The position numbers and the translations under genes were made by a program. From Haliscomenobacteraceae bacterium (GTDB lineage Bacteria > Bacteroidota > Bacteroidia > Chitinophagales > Saprospiraceae), in assembly GCA_947501115.1 (NCBI GenBank), contig CANMVX010000004.1:62001-126000 (forward strand): DNA of 64,000 nt, read 5' to 3'. Shown one piece after another: positions 16,800 through 25,828 of the stretch. The notes beneath the pieces are model-generated. The model made no database searches, was not told the origin of the DNA, and saw nothing but the letters and a program-made list of their open reading frames with translations. Numbering within the stretch: position 1 is the first letter of the stretch; each line of letters begins with the position of its first letter.

Positions 16800-18203
16800 A
16801 TGATGACCATGTACGAATTAAACGCGGAATACCTTACACAACTTGAAGAGCTTGCCGTGGGAATTCAAGATTCTCCCGCACTCGCTGCTTATCTTAATTC
16901 AGAAGAAGAGGTCGATTATAACGAACTAAAGAGTAGTTTTGAGCCTTCTATTGCTGAAATTTATCAAGTCGTAGCTCAAAATTCACCCTTGCAGTTAATT
17001 GCATTGGAGCAAGTTTTGATGGATCCCGTGTTTGAAGGTCTGTTCTTACCTAAGTTACTTGGGTATGTCGTTTTACGTGGTAATGTTAATAATGATTTTA
17101 AATATATCCGACCACAAGAACATTTCAAAGATTTAATTCTAGCTATTTCCAGCTCACCTAATTTTGAGTTGTTAAGAAAAAGAATTGGAATGTCAGTACA
17201 GGTAGGATTTGCTTTATGCAGTGATATATGGATTACCAATGTTCTTGAATCCATTGAAAATAAAAGAGTTAAGCAGTTTTTTCAAAATCAGAAAAATGAA
17301 AAATTTGTTCATTTAGCTGAAAGAAAATTAGCTTATTCAAGGTTTTTAAAGCAATTCCAAAACGATATTTTCCTCTCTGCTGAATTTCCCTCAACTACAG
17401 GTGAATTAGCTGTGTTTTTTCCCCAACTGAAAAGATTTTTGTTATCAAGGGTTGATAAGCCATCGGCTAACGAAAGTTTGATTACGCCACTTTCAGAGTT
17501 TGTCATAAACGAAGATTTTTGGGGAACGGCGGAACATCAGGAAATTATGTTGATATTTGGTTTGTTTTTTGACACGCCAGAAATAGATAGAATTAATCTG
17601 CATAAAACCATCAACAAAATAAGAACAAAGAACACGGAGGTATTTTCTCAACGTTCTTTTTCCATCTTACTCGATTTACACCAGGATGGACAGGGTATCC
17701 TTACTCCTGAAGCGGATTTAAGATTATCAGCTATTCTTGATAAAACCATGAATGATGAACTGGCCGCTTATTATACAGTAGTGGATAAAATTCATAAGGC
17801 TGGTTATACCAATGAATCTGTTCAAGAGGAAATACGACAATTTCACTCAAAATATGACGGCTTATCTGATATTAATGAGTGTCTTAGATTAACCGTTTCT
17901 CAATATTTTTTAAAATTAATAAAGAATATTGAGGAACAAGATTATATGGAGTTTTTCGGTATTTTCACCCAGTTGTTCCCAACTTATCAGCAGATATTTA
18001 ATAATCAGCACTTTAATATGCGGATTAGAGAAGCTGCCTTGACTTACATTGATCGTTTACAAGATACTTTTCTCGATAAAAGAGGAAGAGATTATCAGGA
18101 AGTTAAGAAGTTTGTTGGCCGTACTTTCGTTGAATTGGAGTTTGTTACTGAAAAGGAGTTTGTTGAGCGTTTCAAGACAGTTAGGAAGCCTAAGGAGGTT
18201 TAA
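16800..18203 (+). CDS. Unknown 467-aa protein, mostly helical
   Basis: I do not recognise this protein. It has no signal peptide and no membrane segment, so it should be cytosolic. Predicted helices dominate, with acidic segments such as LNSEEEVDYNELKSSFEPS near the N-terminus, repeated Phe/Leu-rich helices, and a basic end (RTFVELEFVTEKEFVERFK, then TVRKPKEV). The look is that of a helical repeat or scaffold protein. It follows rpsP across a hairpin and ends 22 bases before the trehalose gene, so it may be co-transcribed with it. Two or three adjacent Met codons (MMTM) make the exact start uncertain by a few residues. Confidence 0.7.
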   Translation: MMTMYELNAEYLTQLEELAVGIQDSPALAAYLNSEEEVDYNELKSSFEPSIAEIYQVVAQNSPLQLIALEQVLMDPVFEGLFLPKLLGYVVLRGNVNNDFKYIRPQEHFKDLILAISSSPNFELLRKRIGMSVQVGFALCSDIWITNVLESIENKRVKQFFQNQKNEKFVHLAERKLAYSRFLKQFQNDIFLSAEFPSTTGELAVFFPQLKRFLLSRVDKPSANESLITPLSEFVINEDFWGTAEHQEIMLIFGLFFDTPEIDRINLHKTINKIRTKNTEVFSQRSFSILLDLHQDGQGILTPEADLRLSAILDKTMNDELAAYYTVVDKIHKAGYTNESVQEEIRQFHSKYDGLSDINECLRLTVSQYFLKLIKNIEEQDYMEFFGIFTQLFPTYQQIFNNQHFNMRIREAALTYIDRLQDTFLDKRGRDYQEVKKFVGRTFVELEFVTEKEFVERFKTVRKPKEV

Positions 18204-18225
18204 TTTGGCAGGTTAAAAATGAATT

Positions 18226-20400
18226 ATGACTAGGCTGGTAATCGTTTCCAATCGTTTGCCTGTAACTATTCAGAAACAGGGCGATGTGTATGTTAGTTCA
18301 GCCAGTTCAGGCGGATTGGCCACAGGATTAAGTGCACTGCCCGATGCTATTGAAAAAATATGGATTGGATGGCCGGGTTCTCACTTCAGTGTAGCAGAAG
18401 AACCTGCCGTTACAAATCTCCTCCAACAAAAAGGTCTTATTCCTGTATTTTTGTCAGAAAATGATATAGATACCTATTATTCAGGGTTTTGCAATCGTAC
18501 TATTTGGCCGCATTTTCATTATTTTACTCAATATACTTCTTATAAAGAGGAATATTGGGATGCTTACGTAAAAATAAATAATAGGTTTGCGCAAATTTTA
18601 TCGAACTGCATAAAGCCTGATGATACCGTTTGGATTCATGACTATCAGTTAATGTTATTACCTGGAATTCTTAGAAATAATTTTCCTGATTTATCCATTG
18701 GTTTTTTCCTGCATATCCCATTCCCGTCTTATGAAATTTTCAGAACCCTTCCGTGGCGTTCCGATTTACTTTTGGGTATTCTTGGAGCTGACCAGGTTGG
18801 TTTTCATACCTACGGCTATATGCGTCATTTCTTGAGCGCAGCTTATAGAATTTGTGGTTTCGAACATCATATAGGTAAGGTAACTACTACGAATAGAGTG
18901 GTTAATGTTGATGTTTTTCCAATGGGCATAGATTATAATAAATATGCTGCCCTTCCCTCCGTATCTGAATTAGCTGACGAAACCATGAATATTGGTAATC
19001 TCGGTAAGGGAAAAAAAATAATTATTTCATTAGATCGCTTAGATTACACAAAAGGTATTCCCCAAAGAATACAGGCATTTGCCCGTTTTTTAGATCTTCA
19101 TCCAGAATACATTGGGCTTGTCACCCTCGTTTTAGTCGTTATTCCTTCTCGTTCTCAAGTTACTCAATATAGAGATTTAAAGAAGACGCTTAACACCCTG
19201 GTCAGCGAAGTAAATAGTACTTATGGTAGTTTTGGCTGGATACCTATCCATTACTTATACCGGAATTTATTGCATACCGAACTTTTAGCTCTTTATCAAG
19301 TGGCTGATATAGCTTTAATTACACCACTGAGAGATGGAATGAATCTGGTAGCAAAAGAATATATAGCGAGTAAAAACGATTTGGGGAAAGGCGTTCTCAT
19401 TCTTAGTGAAATGACGGGAGCTGCCACCGAACTTTCAGAAGCTATTTTGGTGAATCCTCATGATACCTATGACATTGTAAAAGCTATAAAGTCTGCTTTA
19501 ATTATGCCTGAACAAGAACAGGCATTCAGACTTAAAAATATGCAGGCAAGGTTGAAAAAATACGCAGTGGATTATTGGGCAGCCAATTTTTTAAAGGAAT
19601 TGGATAGACACCTCCACAATAGACGACAGTTTCACATCAATAAATTAGAAGATTCAATAAAAAAGGTAATCTTTGATGCATATCAGAAAAGTAAAAAAAG
19701 ATTAATTATCCTTGATTATGATGGTACGCTGATGCCTTTTCATGTGGACCCCTTAGCTGTTTTTCCAGACCACCATCTTATAGATTTATTGTTGAGGCTC
19801 ACTTTAGATCAAAATAATAAAATGGTTATAAATAGTGGGAGAGATAAACAAACTTTAGAAGATTGGCTGGGGCATTTAGGGATAGATCTTGCAGCGGAAC
19901 ATGGTGTTTGGTTAAAAGATTCAACAGAGTGGCGAAGAACCCCAGGTTTGTCGAGCGATTGGAAAAATGACGTTAGAGCCGCTCTTGAAAATATTGTCGA
20001 GAGGACTCCTGGCTCATTTATTGAAGAAAAAGAGTTTTCAATTGCCTGGCATTATAGACAGATTGACAAAGATTTAGGGGAGAAACGGGTAAGAGAGTTT
20101 AGAGATGTACTCTTATATCTTACGGCAAATACGGAGTTACATGTTCTGGAAGGCAATAAAGTAGTGGAAGTCAAACATGCTGGCGTAACTAAAGGTAAAG
20201 CCACCTTAAATTGGTTGCAAATGGATGATTGGGACTTTATTTTAGCTATCGGTGATGATAAAACGGACGAAGATATGTTTAGGGTACTACCCCCTGAAGC
20301 ATTTTCAGTGAAAATAGGCATGGAAAATTCAGAGGCTAAATACCACCTGGTTAATACCTTAGAAGTACGTGATTTTCTTACTCAACTATCTCATTTGTAG
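18226..20400 (+). CDS. Fused trehalose-6-phosphate synthase/phosphatase
   Basis: A 724-residue bifunctional enzyme. Residues 1 to about 465 are an OtsA-type GT20 synthase: IVSNRLPVTIQ, SSGGLATGLSAL, WIHDYQLMLLPG, GFFLHIPFPSYEIFR, and LDRLDYTKGIPQRIQAF, with sugar-nucleotide contacts in LRDGMNLVAKEY. Residues about 485-720 are an OtsB-type HAD phosphatase with DYDGT at 497-501 (nucleophile Asp), NSGRDKQTLEDWL, and the Mg loop GDDKTDEDMF. It makes trehalose from UDP-glucose and glucose-6-phosphate, a stress protectant. The fusion is common in Bacteroidota. Its last 23 bases overlap the convergent response regulator gene. Confidence 0.95.
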   Translation: MTRLVIVSNRLPVTIQKQGDVYVSSASSGGLATGLSALPDAIEKIWIGWPGSHFSVAEEPAVTNLLQQKGLIPVFLSENDIDTYYSGFCNRTIWPHFHYFTQYTSYKEEYWDAYVKINNRFAQILSNCIKPDDTVWIHDYQLMLLPGILRNNFPDLSIGFFLHIPFPSYEIFRTLPWRSDLLLGILGADQVGFHTYGYMRHFLSAAYRICGFEHHIGKVTTTNRVVNVDVFPMGIDYNKYAALPSVSELADETMNIGNLGKGKKIIISLDRLDYTKGIPQRIQAFARFLDLHPEYIGLVTLVLVVIPSRSQVTQYRDLKKTLNTLVSEVNSTYGSFGWIPIHYLYRNLLHTELLALYQVADIALITPLRDGMNLVAKEYIASKNDLGKGVLILSEMTGAATELSEAILVNPHDTYDIVKAIKSALIMPEQEQAFRLKNMQARLKKYAVDYWAANFLKELDRHLHNRRQFHINKLEDSIKKVIFDAYQKSKKRLIILDYDGTLMPFHVDPLAVFPDHHLIDLLLRLTLDQNNKMVINSGRDKQTLEDWLGHLGIDLAAEHGVWLKDSTEWRRTPGLSSDWKNDVRAALENIVERTPGSFIEEKEFSIAWHYRQIDKDLGEKRVREFRDVLLYLTANTELHVLEGNKVVEVKHAGVTKGKATLNWLQMDDWDFILAIGDDKTDEDMFRVLPPEAFSVKIGMENSEAKYHLVNTLEVRDFLTQLSHL

Positions 20401-21088
20401 GACCTGAAGGATAGCTGAATTTATAGCCAATACCTCGTATGGCATGGAAATGAACGGGCTCCCTGGTATCAACCTCAAAATTCCGTCGAAATTTTAAAAT
20501 GAAATTATCTATGGTCCGGGTGCTGGGATAAACATCGTAACCCCATACAGATTGTAAAATTTGTTGTCGGGAAACTACCTGGTTTTTCCTGTCTATAAGT
20601 AACTTTAGAAGCATGGCTTCTTTCTTTGTAAGGATAAACTTTCCCTCGTTACCTATCGCTTCGAAGGTGATGAAATTTATCTGATTATTTCCAAAGGAAA
20701 AAACCGTTGCTGTATTTTCTGGTGTCCGCGCACTTCGTTTAAGTAAATTATTGATTCTTAAGAGTAACTCTTCAAAAACGAAGGGTTTTACAATATAATC
20801 ATCCGCTCCATACTTCAGACCTTGTATCCGATCATTTGAACCATCTTTCGCCGTTAAAAAAATAATGGGTGTTTGAAGATCACTTAATCTGATTTGCTCA
20901 CATATCTGAAAGCCGTCCATCTCGGGTAACATAACATCTAATAAAATGAGGTCGAAATGCTGACCAGTGGATAATTTGAGCGCATCCCGACCGTTTCCAG
21001 TGGCAATCACCTCAAAATTTTCAAGCTCAAGGTTCAACTTAACCAGATCTCTTATATTTTCCTCGTCTTCTACCAGTAGAATGCGCAT
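20378..21088 (-). CDS. OmpR-family response regulator
   Basis: A 236-residue response regulator. The receiver domain (about 1-118) carries the acidic pair in VEDEEN, the phospho-accepting Asp51 in LLDVMLPEMDGF, and the conserved Lys in FLTAKDG. The C-terminal winged helix (about 135-228) reads LTKKEAMLLKLL, VVSRQQILQSVWG and RTIDNFILKFRRNFE, typical of OmpR/PhoB DNA-binding domains. It is 17 bases downstream of its histidine kinase, forming a two-component pair. Its 3' end overlaps the convergent trehalose gene by 23 bases. The target genes are unknown. Confidence 0.94.
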   Translation of the reverse strand: MRILLVEDEENIRDLVKLNLELENFEVIATGNGRDALKLSTGQHFDLILLDVMLPEMDGFQICEQIRLSDLQTPIIFLTAKDGSNDRIQGLKYGADDYIVKPFVFEELLLRINNLLKRSARTPENTATVFSFGNNQINFITFEAIGNEGKFILTKKEAMLLKLLIDRKNQVVSRQQILQSVWGYDVYPSTRTIDNFILKFRRNFEVDTREPVHFHAIRGIGYKFSYPSGPTNEIVE

Positions 21089-21105
21089 TTTGATCAGGTT
21101 TTTTA

Positions 21106-22098
21106 TTAATTTAAAGGTAAGAAAACATTGAAAATAGTTCCCTTTGGTTGATTTGAAGAAACGGTTATAGACCCATTATGGGCCCGTACTATTTGATCCA
21201 CAATGTATAAACCTAATCCTGTTCCTTTTGTTTTCCTTTGATCCTCATTTCCAACGCGATAAAATTTTTCAAATATCTTCTTTCTCTCACTTTGATCTAT
21301 CCCGATACCATTATCAGAAATCTCTATATTACATCGCTCATTGTTTGAAGTCAATCCAATATTTATTTCGGGTACACTGTCACTATATTTTACAGCATTT
21401 TCAAGTAAGTTAATGATTACGGAACGAATAGCTGAGTAATCAGCGAGAATTTCAGGCATTTCCTGTATTAAATTGACCTTTAGGATAGCGGTAGGAAATT
21501 TTTGTTTTAAGAGTTGAACGCATTCTTCTATTAAAATTTCTAAAGAAAACAATTCTGTATTTAGCTGATATGTCGATTCTAATCTGGCGGAGAGAAGAAG
21601 ATCGGAAACCAGATTATTTAATCTATCCGTATCATTTATTCCATTTTTAAGTAAAACATGCGACTGTTCCTCAGATAATTTCTTTCGTTGCAGCGTTTCA
21701 AATCCTAATCTTATGGAAGCAATAGGAGATTTCAACTCGTGGGTGATGGATAACAAGAAATTACTACTTTGTTTTGCAGCGAGGATCTCTTTATGGTAAC
21801 CTCTGTTTATAAAAACGATACCAATGAGCAGGCTTAACACGAACACAGATGCTTCGCCAAGAATCATCCATTCCTGGCGTTTATAAGCATCTCTTAGTTC
21901 AATATGAAAGGAATTCTTAAGGAACTCCTCCTCATTTTTTATTTCATTTTTCGCAATTAAGCTTAGTTTTAGTAGTTCATTTTTCGCTAAAAATGCGTCT
22001 CTGTTTTTAGTATGTAAAAGGACCGTCCACCAGCTAAAGGCTAGTAGCATGTAAAAAATAACCAAGTATGAAATGATACGCAACTGATTATTTAGCAT
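21106..22098 (-). CDS. Sensor histidine kinase
   Basis: A 330-residue membrane kinase. One N-terminal membrane helix (about 7-28), a short extracytoplasmic part of about 50 residues, and a second helix (about 82-98) precede the kinase core. His120 lies in the H box ITHELKSPIAS. The ATPase has the N box NLLENAVKYS, G1 DNGIGID and G2 GTGLGLYIV. The sensory part is too small for a classical PAS or Cache fold, so the signal may be sensed in the membrane. It lies 8 bases after hemL and 17 before the response regulator. Confidence 0.93.
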   Translation of the reverse strand: MLNNQLRIISYLVIFYMLLAFSWWTVLLHTKNRDAFLAKNELLKLSLIAKNEIKNEEEFLKNSFHIELRDAYKRQEWMILGEASVFVLSLLIGIVFINRGYHKEILAAKQSSNFLLSITHELKSPIASIRLGFETLQRKKLSEEQSHVLLKNGINDTDRLNNLVSDLLLSARLESTYQLNTELFSLEILIEECVQLLKQKFPTAILKVNLIQEMPEILADYSAIRSVIINLLENAVKYSDSVPEINIGLTSNNERCNIEISDNGIGIDQSERKKIFEKFYRVGNEDQRKTKGTGLGLYIVDQIVRAHNGSITVSSNQPKGTIFNVFLPLN

Positions 22099-22106
22099 AT
22101 ATTAAG

Positions 22107-23423
22107 TTAAAGGTCACCAAATACTTTATCCATGGCCCAATTGATTATCTCCGCTGCCTCATCTAATACTTCAATGGTATGTGCAGAACTGACAAATCCT
22201 ACTTCATAGCCGGAAGGACCCATATAGACTCCTTTTTCAAGGAGGGCGGCATGTAACAGTTTGAAATATTTCATGGAAGCGGGATCAATTTGATCAGCCT
22301 TTTTTATGGTCTCTGTACTAAAGGCTATCCAAAAAATAGAACCTACTTTGGGAAAGGTAACACTGTATTTGTTTTCTGTGGCGTGGTCAGTCAGGTTTTT
22401 TATTAAATGGTTGGTTTTATGATCCAGCTCACAATAAAAATTGGGCATCAATAATTGTTGGCATGCGGCAAGTCCAGCGGCCATAGCGACAGGATTTCCA
22501 GAAAGGGTTCCTGCTTGATAAACTGGTCCGTCGGGTGAAATAAAGGCCATAAGTTCATTACTTCCGCCATACGCCCCGACGGGCATACCACCGCCAATGA
22601 TTTTTCCGTAGGTAACTATATCAGGTTTAATGTCATAGTAACCAGCCGCACCAGCGAAATGTACTCTGAATCCGGAAATTACTTCGTCAAAAAGAAGAAG
22701 CACTTTATGTTCTGTTGCTTTTTGTCTAAGATATTTCAGGAAAGAATAATCTTGTAGTAAAAGTCCATTATTGGCGGGAATAGGCTCTATGATTATACAG
22801 GCAATGTTATGTCCATATTTTTCCAGGGCTTCATCCAGCGCAGCCCGGTCATCTAAAGGAATAACCAATGTTTCAGCGGCGAAAGACGGTGGAATTCCAG
22901 CGGAGGTTGATTCCCCAAAGGTAACTAAACCAGAGCCGGCTTTCACCAAAAGGGAGTCCAGGTGTCCATGATAACAACCTTCAAATTTTAAAATTTTTGA
23001 TCTTCCCGTAAACCCCCGGGCCAGTCTGATGGCAGACATAACGGCTTCCGTACCAGAACTTACAAATCTTACTTTTTCTAAATAAGGATTGTTTTTAACC
23101 AGCAATTCACCAAGTTCCAGTTCATTGAGGGTAGGGGTGCCAAAAGAAGTTCCCGAAGCAACCGCTTCAAAAATTCTTTCCCTTATTTGTTCGTTATTGT
23201 GTCCCAGAATTAACGGTCCCCACGAGGCGCAAAAGTCAATATAGCGGTTGTCATCTTCGTCCCAAACATAGCATCCATCTCCCCGTTTAATAAAAAGAGG
23301 AGGGCCACTCACCGACTTAAAAGCCCTGACAGGGGAACTCACGCCGCCTGGAAATACGGCTTTTGCTCTGGCAAATAGTTCAGCTGATTTTTCTCGTCGT
23401 GGAAATGAGGTTGCTTCCTGCAT
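22107..23423 (-). CDS. hemL: Glutamate-1-semialdehyde 2,1-aminomutase
   Basis: A 438-residue PLP enzyme making 5-aminolevulinate in the C5 route to haem. It shows FPGGVSSPVRAF, YIDFCASWGPLILGH, SSGTEAVMSAIRLARGFTGR, FDEVISGFRV and the PLP lysine loop TYGKIIGGGMPVGAYGG. I chose ATG 23423: the longer frame from 23459 would cover the -7 box at 23457-23464 and adds residues not seen in the family. It heads an apparent operon with the histidine kinase and response regulator, an unusual pairing that probably reflects only shared transcription. Confidence 0.95.
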   Translation of the reverse strand: MQEATSFPRREKSAELFARAKAVFPGGVSSPVRAFKSVSGPPLFIKRGDGCYVWDEDDNRYIDFCASWGPLILGHNNEQIRERIFEAVASGTSFGTPTLNELELGELLVKNNPYLEKVRFVSSGTEAVMSAIRLARGFTGRSKILKFEGCYHGHLDSLLVKAGSGLVTFGESTSAGIPPSFAAETLVIPLDDRAALDEALEKYGHNIACIIIEPIPANNGLLLQDYSFLKYLRQKATEHKVLLLFDEVISGFRVHFAGAAGYYDIKPDIVTYGKIIGGGMPVGAYGGSNELMAFISPDGPVYQAGTLSGNPVAMAAGLAACQQLLMPNFYCELDHKTNHLIKNLTDHATENKYSVTFPKVGSIFWIAFSTETIKKADQIDPASMKYFKLLHAALLEKGVYMGPSGYEVGFVSSAHTIEVLDEAAEIINWAMDKVFGDL

Positions 23424-23456
23424 AATAATTATTTGATGAAAAGGGTTATTATAGAA

Positions 23457-23464
23457 CAAACTTA
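23457..23464 (-). promoter_or_regulatory. Bacteroidota -7 box for hemL
   Basis: TAAGTTTG on the minus strand matches TAnnTTTG and lies 34 bases before ATG 23423. It forms a divergent pair with the plus-strand box at 23489-23496. Confidence 0.5.
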
Positions 23465-23488
23465 CGAAACGAATTACCGATATTCCAC

Positions 23489-23496
23489 TATATTTG
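23489..23496 (+). promoter_or_regulatory. Bacteroidota -7 box for the HU/SPOR gene
   Basis: TATATTTG matches TAnnTTTG, 27 bases before the ATG at 23523. It is divergent from the hemL promoter. Confidence 0.5.
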
Positions 23497-23522
23497 TAAA
23501 CATGACAAAATAATTACCATTT

Positions 23523-24506
23523 ATGCAATTAGATCTTTATCCAATTATCCAACCTTTAATTTCCAGCTATCATCGATTATACGTTTCTGGTTTAGGTACT
23601 TTTTCTGAAAAATACATTGCCGCTAAAGAAGATTCTATCAATGGAAAAATATTGCCTCCAGATACTATTATTGTATTTGAACCAGGTGGAAACGGAGATA
23701 GTACGCTTTTTCATAATGAGGTAAAAAGAAGATTTTCAGTGGATGACGCTATGGCTTCAGAGGCTATAAGGCTTTTTTCTAAAAATATTCACGACGCTTT
23801 AGACTTACACAATAGTGTTGAATTGCCTAACTTGGGCAGATTGTACTATAATGTAGAACATAAAATAGCCTTTGTACCCAGATTAAAAGTTTTTGAAAAT
23901 GATTCCTTCGGTTTACCCGAAGTGCCATTCGTTGAAATTTCACCCGTAGCTATTCAAGTTCCAAAAGATTCAGGTACCAATATGATGCCACCGGTACCAC
24001 CGTCAAATCCGATGATGAAATTTGTTATTTTGAGCATCATTTTTGTTACTATGGCTGTCGGCATTTATTTTCTGGTTACTACACCATACATAGAAAATAA
24101 GTTGGTTAAAGTTAAGGAAATGTTTGAGGATTGGAATGATGATGCAAATGAGGAGAAAAAAAGTATTAATCCTGTGGTAGATCCAGTGGATACAAGTGCG
24201 GAAGTGGTAGATTTTCCTGTGAACGAAGATGAGGATGAGCCGGTCATTAAGCCAGAACCACTGAAAACTGAATCTATCGAGGAAACGACTTACGTTAAAA
24301 TAGCGATTGGTGTTTTCGGTAATCCTGATAATGCTGCCAGGGTAGTAGATAAAATTAAAAAAGCAGGTTTTATTCCGTTTACCGAAAAGGTTGGGGCACT
24401 CACGAAAGTCGGTGTAAAACAGGAGTATAAGTCCGTAGCGGAAAAATTAGAGATTTTAGATAAAGTCAGATCCGACATTGAAAAAACGGCCGTAATAATA
24501 AATTGA
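23523..24506 (+). CDS. HU-like domain / SPOR membrane protein
   Basis: A 327-residue protein. The N-terminal part (about 1-125) resembles the HU-like domains of Bacteroidota SPOR proteins: LYVSGLGTFSEKYIAA and VELPNLGRLYYNVEHKIAF. A membrane helix follows at about 166-187 (FVILSIIFVTMAVGIYFLV). After an acidic linker, the C-terminal part (about 258-327) reads YVKIAIGVFGNPDNAARVVD, KIKKAGFIPFTEKVG, the pattern of a SPOR peptidoglycan-binding domain. That layout puts the HU-like part in the cytosol and SPOR in the periplasm, perhaps linking the nucleoid or division site to the wall. The role is inference. A terminator follows. Confidence 0.7.
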   Translation: MQLDLYPIIQPLISSYHRLYVSGLGTFSEKYIAAKEDSINGKILPPDTIIVFEPGGNGDSTLFHNEVKRRFSVDDAMASEAIRLFSKNIHDALDLHNSVELPNLGRLYYNVEHKIAFVPRLKVFENDSFGLPEVPFVEISPVAIQVPKDSGTNMMPPVPPSNPMMKFVILSIIFVTMAVGIYFLVTTPYIENKLVKVKEMFEDWNDDANEEKKSINPVVDPVDTSAEVVDFPVNEDEDEPVIKPEPLKTESIEETTYVKIAIGVFGNPDNAARVVDKIKKAGFIPFTEKVGALTKVGVKQEYKSVAEKLEILDKVRSDIEKTAVIIN

Positions 24507-24524
24507 TTTATACCGTTTTTTTTT
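24481..24524 (+). terminator. Intrinsic terminator after the HU/SPOR gene
   Basis: AAAAAACGG (24481-24489) pairs with CCGTTTTTT (from 24513); an inner ATAAAT/ATTTAT stem closes on a 2-base loop. A T run to 24524 follows. The 5' arm overlaps the last codons of the gene. Confidence 0.7.
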
Positions 24525-24556
24525 TAGGTATTTATCCTAGGAATCTATTTTTTACC

Positions 24557-24564
24557 TATATTTG
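24557..24564 (+). promoter_or_regulatory. Bacteroidota -7 box for DUF177-rpmF
   Basis: TATATTTG matches TAnnTTTG and lies 29 bases before ATG 24594. It overlaps the alternative GTG start at 24564, ruling that start out. Confidence 0.55.
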
Positions 24565-24593
24565 TGCACGTTTTAAAAAAAAGTTCTTTTGAC

Positions 24594-25136
24594 ATGAAGG
24601 ATTTAGTTCCCTATGATATTCGCCTGAAAGGCCTTAAAGATGGGGTACATACATTTGATTTCACCATCGAGAGTGATTTTCTTCCTTTTTTTGAAAATGC
24701 ACCTGATGATGTTGTCACTGGAAGTGTTAGGGTATTGTTAGAAAAAAGGGTTGGGCTGATTATTATGCAGTTTAACCTAAATGCTGAGTTGCACGCACCT
24801 TGCGATCGTTGTTTAGCCGATATTAAAATACCTTTGCAAGGTGATTATAAGTTGTTGATAAAATCAATGGAGCATCCAGAGGAGATAGAAAACGAAGATG
24901 TTATCGTTCTTCATCCCGAAACACCTGTATGGAATGCAGCTCCTGTGATTTATGAAAATATTTTACTGGCTATACCAGTAATTAAAAGATATGATTGTGA
25001 AAGTGATGTAAATCCTCCTTGTGATATGGAAATGATTAAAATCCTTTCACAGGGAATAGTTGACGAAACTCCTGAAGATGAAAATTTTTCTCCTTGGAAA
25101 ATACTTCAAAATTGGGATAATAAAAAAAATTCTTAA
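24594..25136 (+). CDS. DUF177 (YceD-like) protein
   Basis: A 180-residue DUF177 protein. In bacteria and plastids this family supports 23S rRNA accumulation and is usually encoded just before rpmF, as here (38 bases upstream). The family Cys motif is seen in HAPCDRCLADIKIPL, and a second Cys pair follows in YDCESDVNPPCDMEMIKIL. The C-terminus is acidic. The start at 24594 is chosen over 24564 because the -7 promoter box ends at 24564. Cytosolic, no membrane segments. Confidence 0.87.
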   Translation: MKDLVPYDIRLKGLKDGVHTFDFTIESDFLPFFENAPDDVVTGSVRVLLEKRVGLIIMQFNLNAELHAPCDRCLADIKIPLQGDYKLLIKSMEHPEEIENEDVIVLHPETPVWNAAPVIYENILLAIPVIKRYDCESDVNPPCDMEMIKILSQGIVDETPEDENFSPWKILQNWDNKKNS

Positions 25137-25174
25137 TTCCTGTTGTTTTTAAAATAACAGATAAACGTTGAAAA

Positions 25175-25369
25175 ATGGCACATCCAAAGAGTAGAATTTC
25201 AAAGCAACGTAAACACAAGCGTCGTACGCATTACAAAGCAGAAATTCCAACCCTTTCTACCTGTTCAGTAACAGGAGAAACCCATCTACGTCACCGCGCT
25301 TACACTGATGTAACTGGTAATCTTTATTATAGAGGTCGTTTATTTAGTGCTTCTGCAACAGAAGAATAA
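25175..25369 (+). CDS. rpmF: 50S ribosomal protein L32
   Basis: A 64-residue L32. The N-terminus MAHPKSRISKQRKHKRRTHY is the conserved basic part, followed by TCSVTGETHLRHR and GNLYYRGR. A single Cys remains in the usual zinc-knuckle position, so this is a form without the complete four-Cys site. It lies 38 bases after the DUF177 gene and 33 before the RidA gene. Confidence 0.97.
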   Translation: MAHPKSRISKQRKHKRRTHYKAEIPTLSTCSVTGETHLRHRAYTDVTGNLYYRGRLFSASATEE

Positions 25370-25402
25370 ATAGTATCGTCTTCCTATTGAAAAACTGTTT
25401 CT

Positions 25403-25786
25403 ATGAGTAAAACTATAGTAACAAGTAAAAATGCCCCCGCACCCATCGGTCCTTATAATCAGGCTGTTTGGTACGGGGATGTTTTATTTGTGTCCGGGCA
25501 GATTGCCTTAGATCCGGTAACGGGTGAATTAGTACTTGATTCTATTGAAATTGAAACAGACAGGGTGTTAAAGAACCTTGAGGGTATTCTGCACACCGCA
25601 GGATTAACCTTTGAAAATGTGCTTAAATGTTCTGTTTTTGTTACCGATATGAACGATTTCTCAAAAATAAATGCCGTTTATGGTAAGTATTTTAAAGAAG
25701 AAACGGCTCCCGCCAGAGAATTGGTGCAAGTCGCAGCGCTACCGCGTTTTGTTCATGTCGAGATTTCACTCATTGCGGGTAGATAG
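25403..25786 (+). CDS. RidA-family deaminase
   Basis: A 127-residue protein of the RidA (YjgF/YER057c/UK114) family, which hydrolyses reactive enamine/imine products of PLP enzymes to keto acids plus ammonia. It shows APAPIGPYNQAVWYGD, FVSGQIALDP, and the substrate-binding Arg in TAPARELVQVAALPR, with the final EISLIA strand. Length and motifs are standard for an active RidA trimer. It lies between rpmF and trpS. Confidence 0.95.
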   Translation: MSKTIVTSKNAPAPIGPYNQAVWYGDVLFVSGQIALDPVTGELVLDSIEIETDRVLKNLEGILHTAGLTFENVLKCSVFVTDMNDFSKINAVYGKYFKEETAPARELVQVAALPRFVHVEISLIAGR

Positions 25787-25828
25787 TAATTATCTATTCG
25801 TTTCTTTTTTATTGTCTTAATTCTTATT

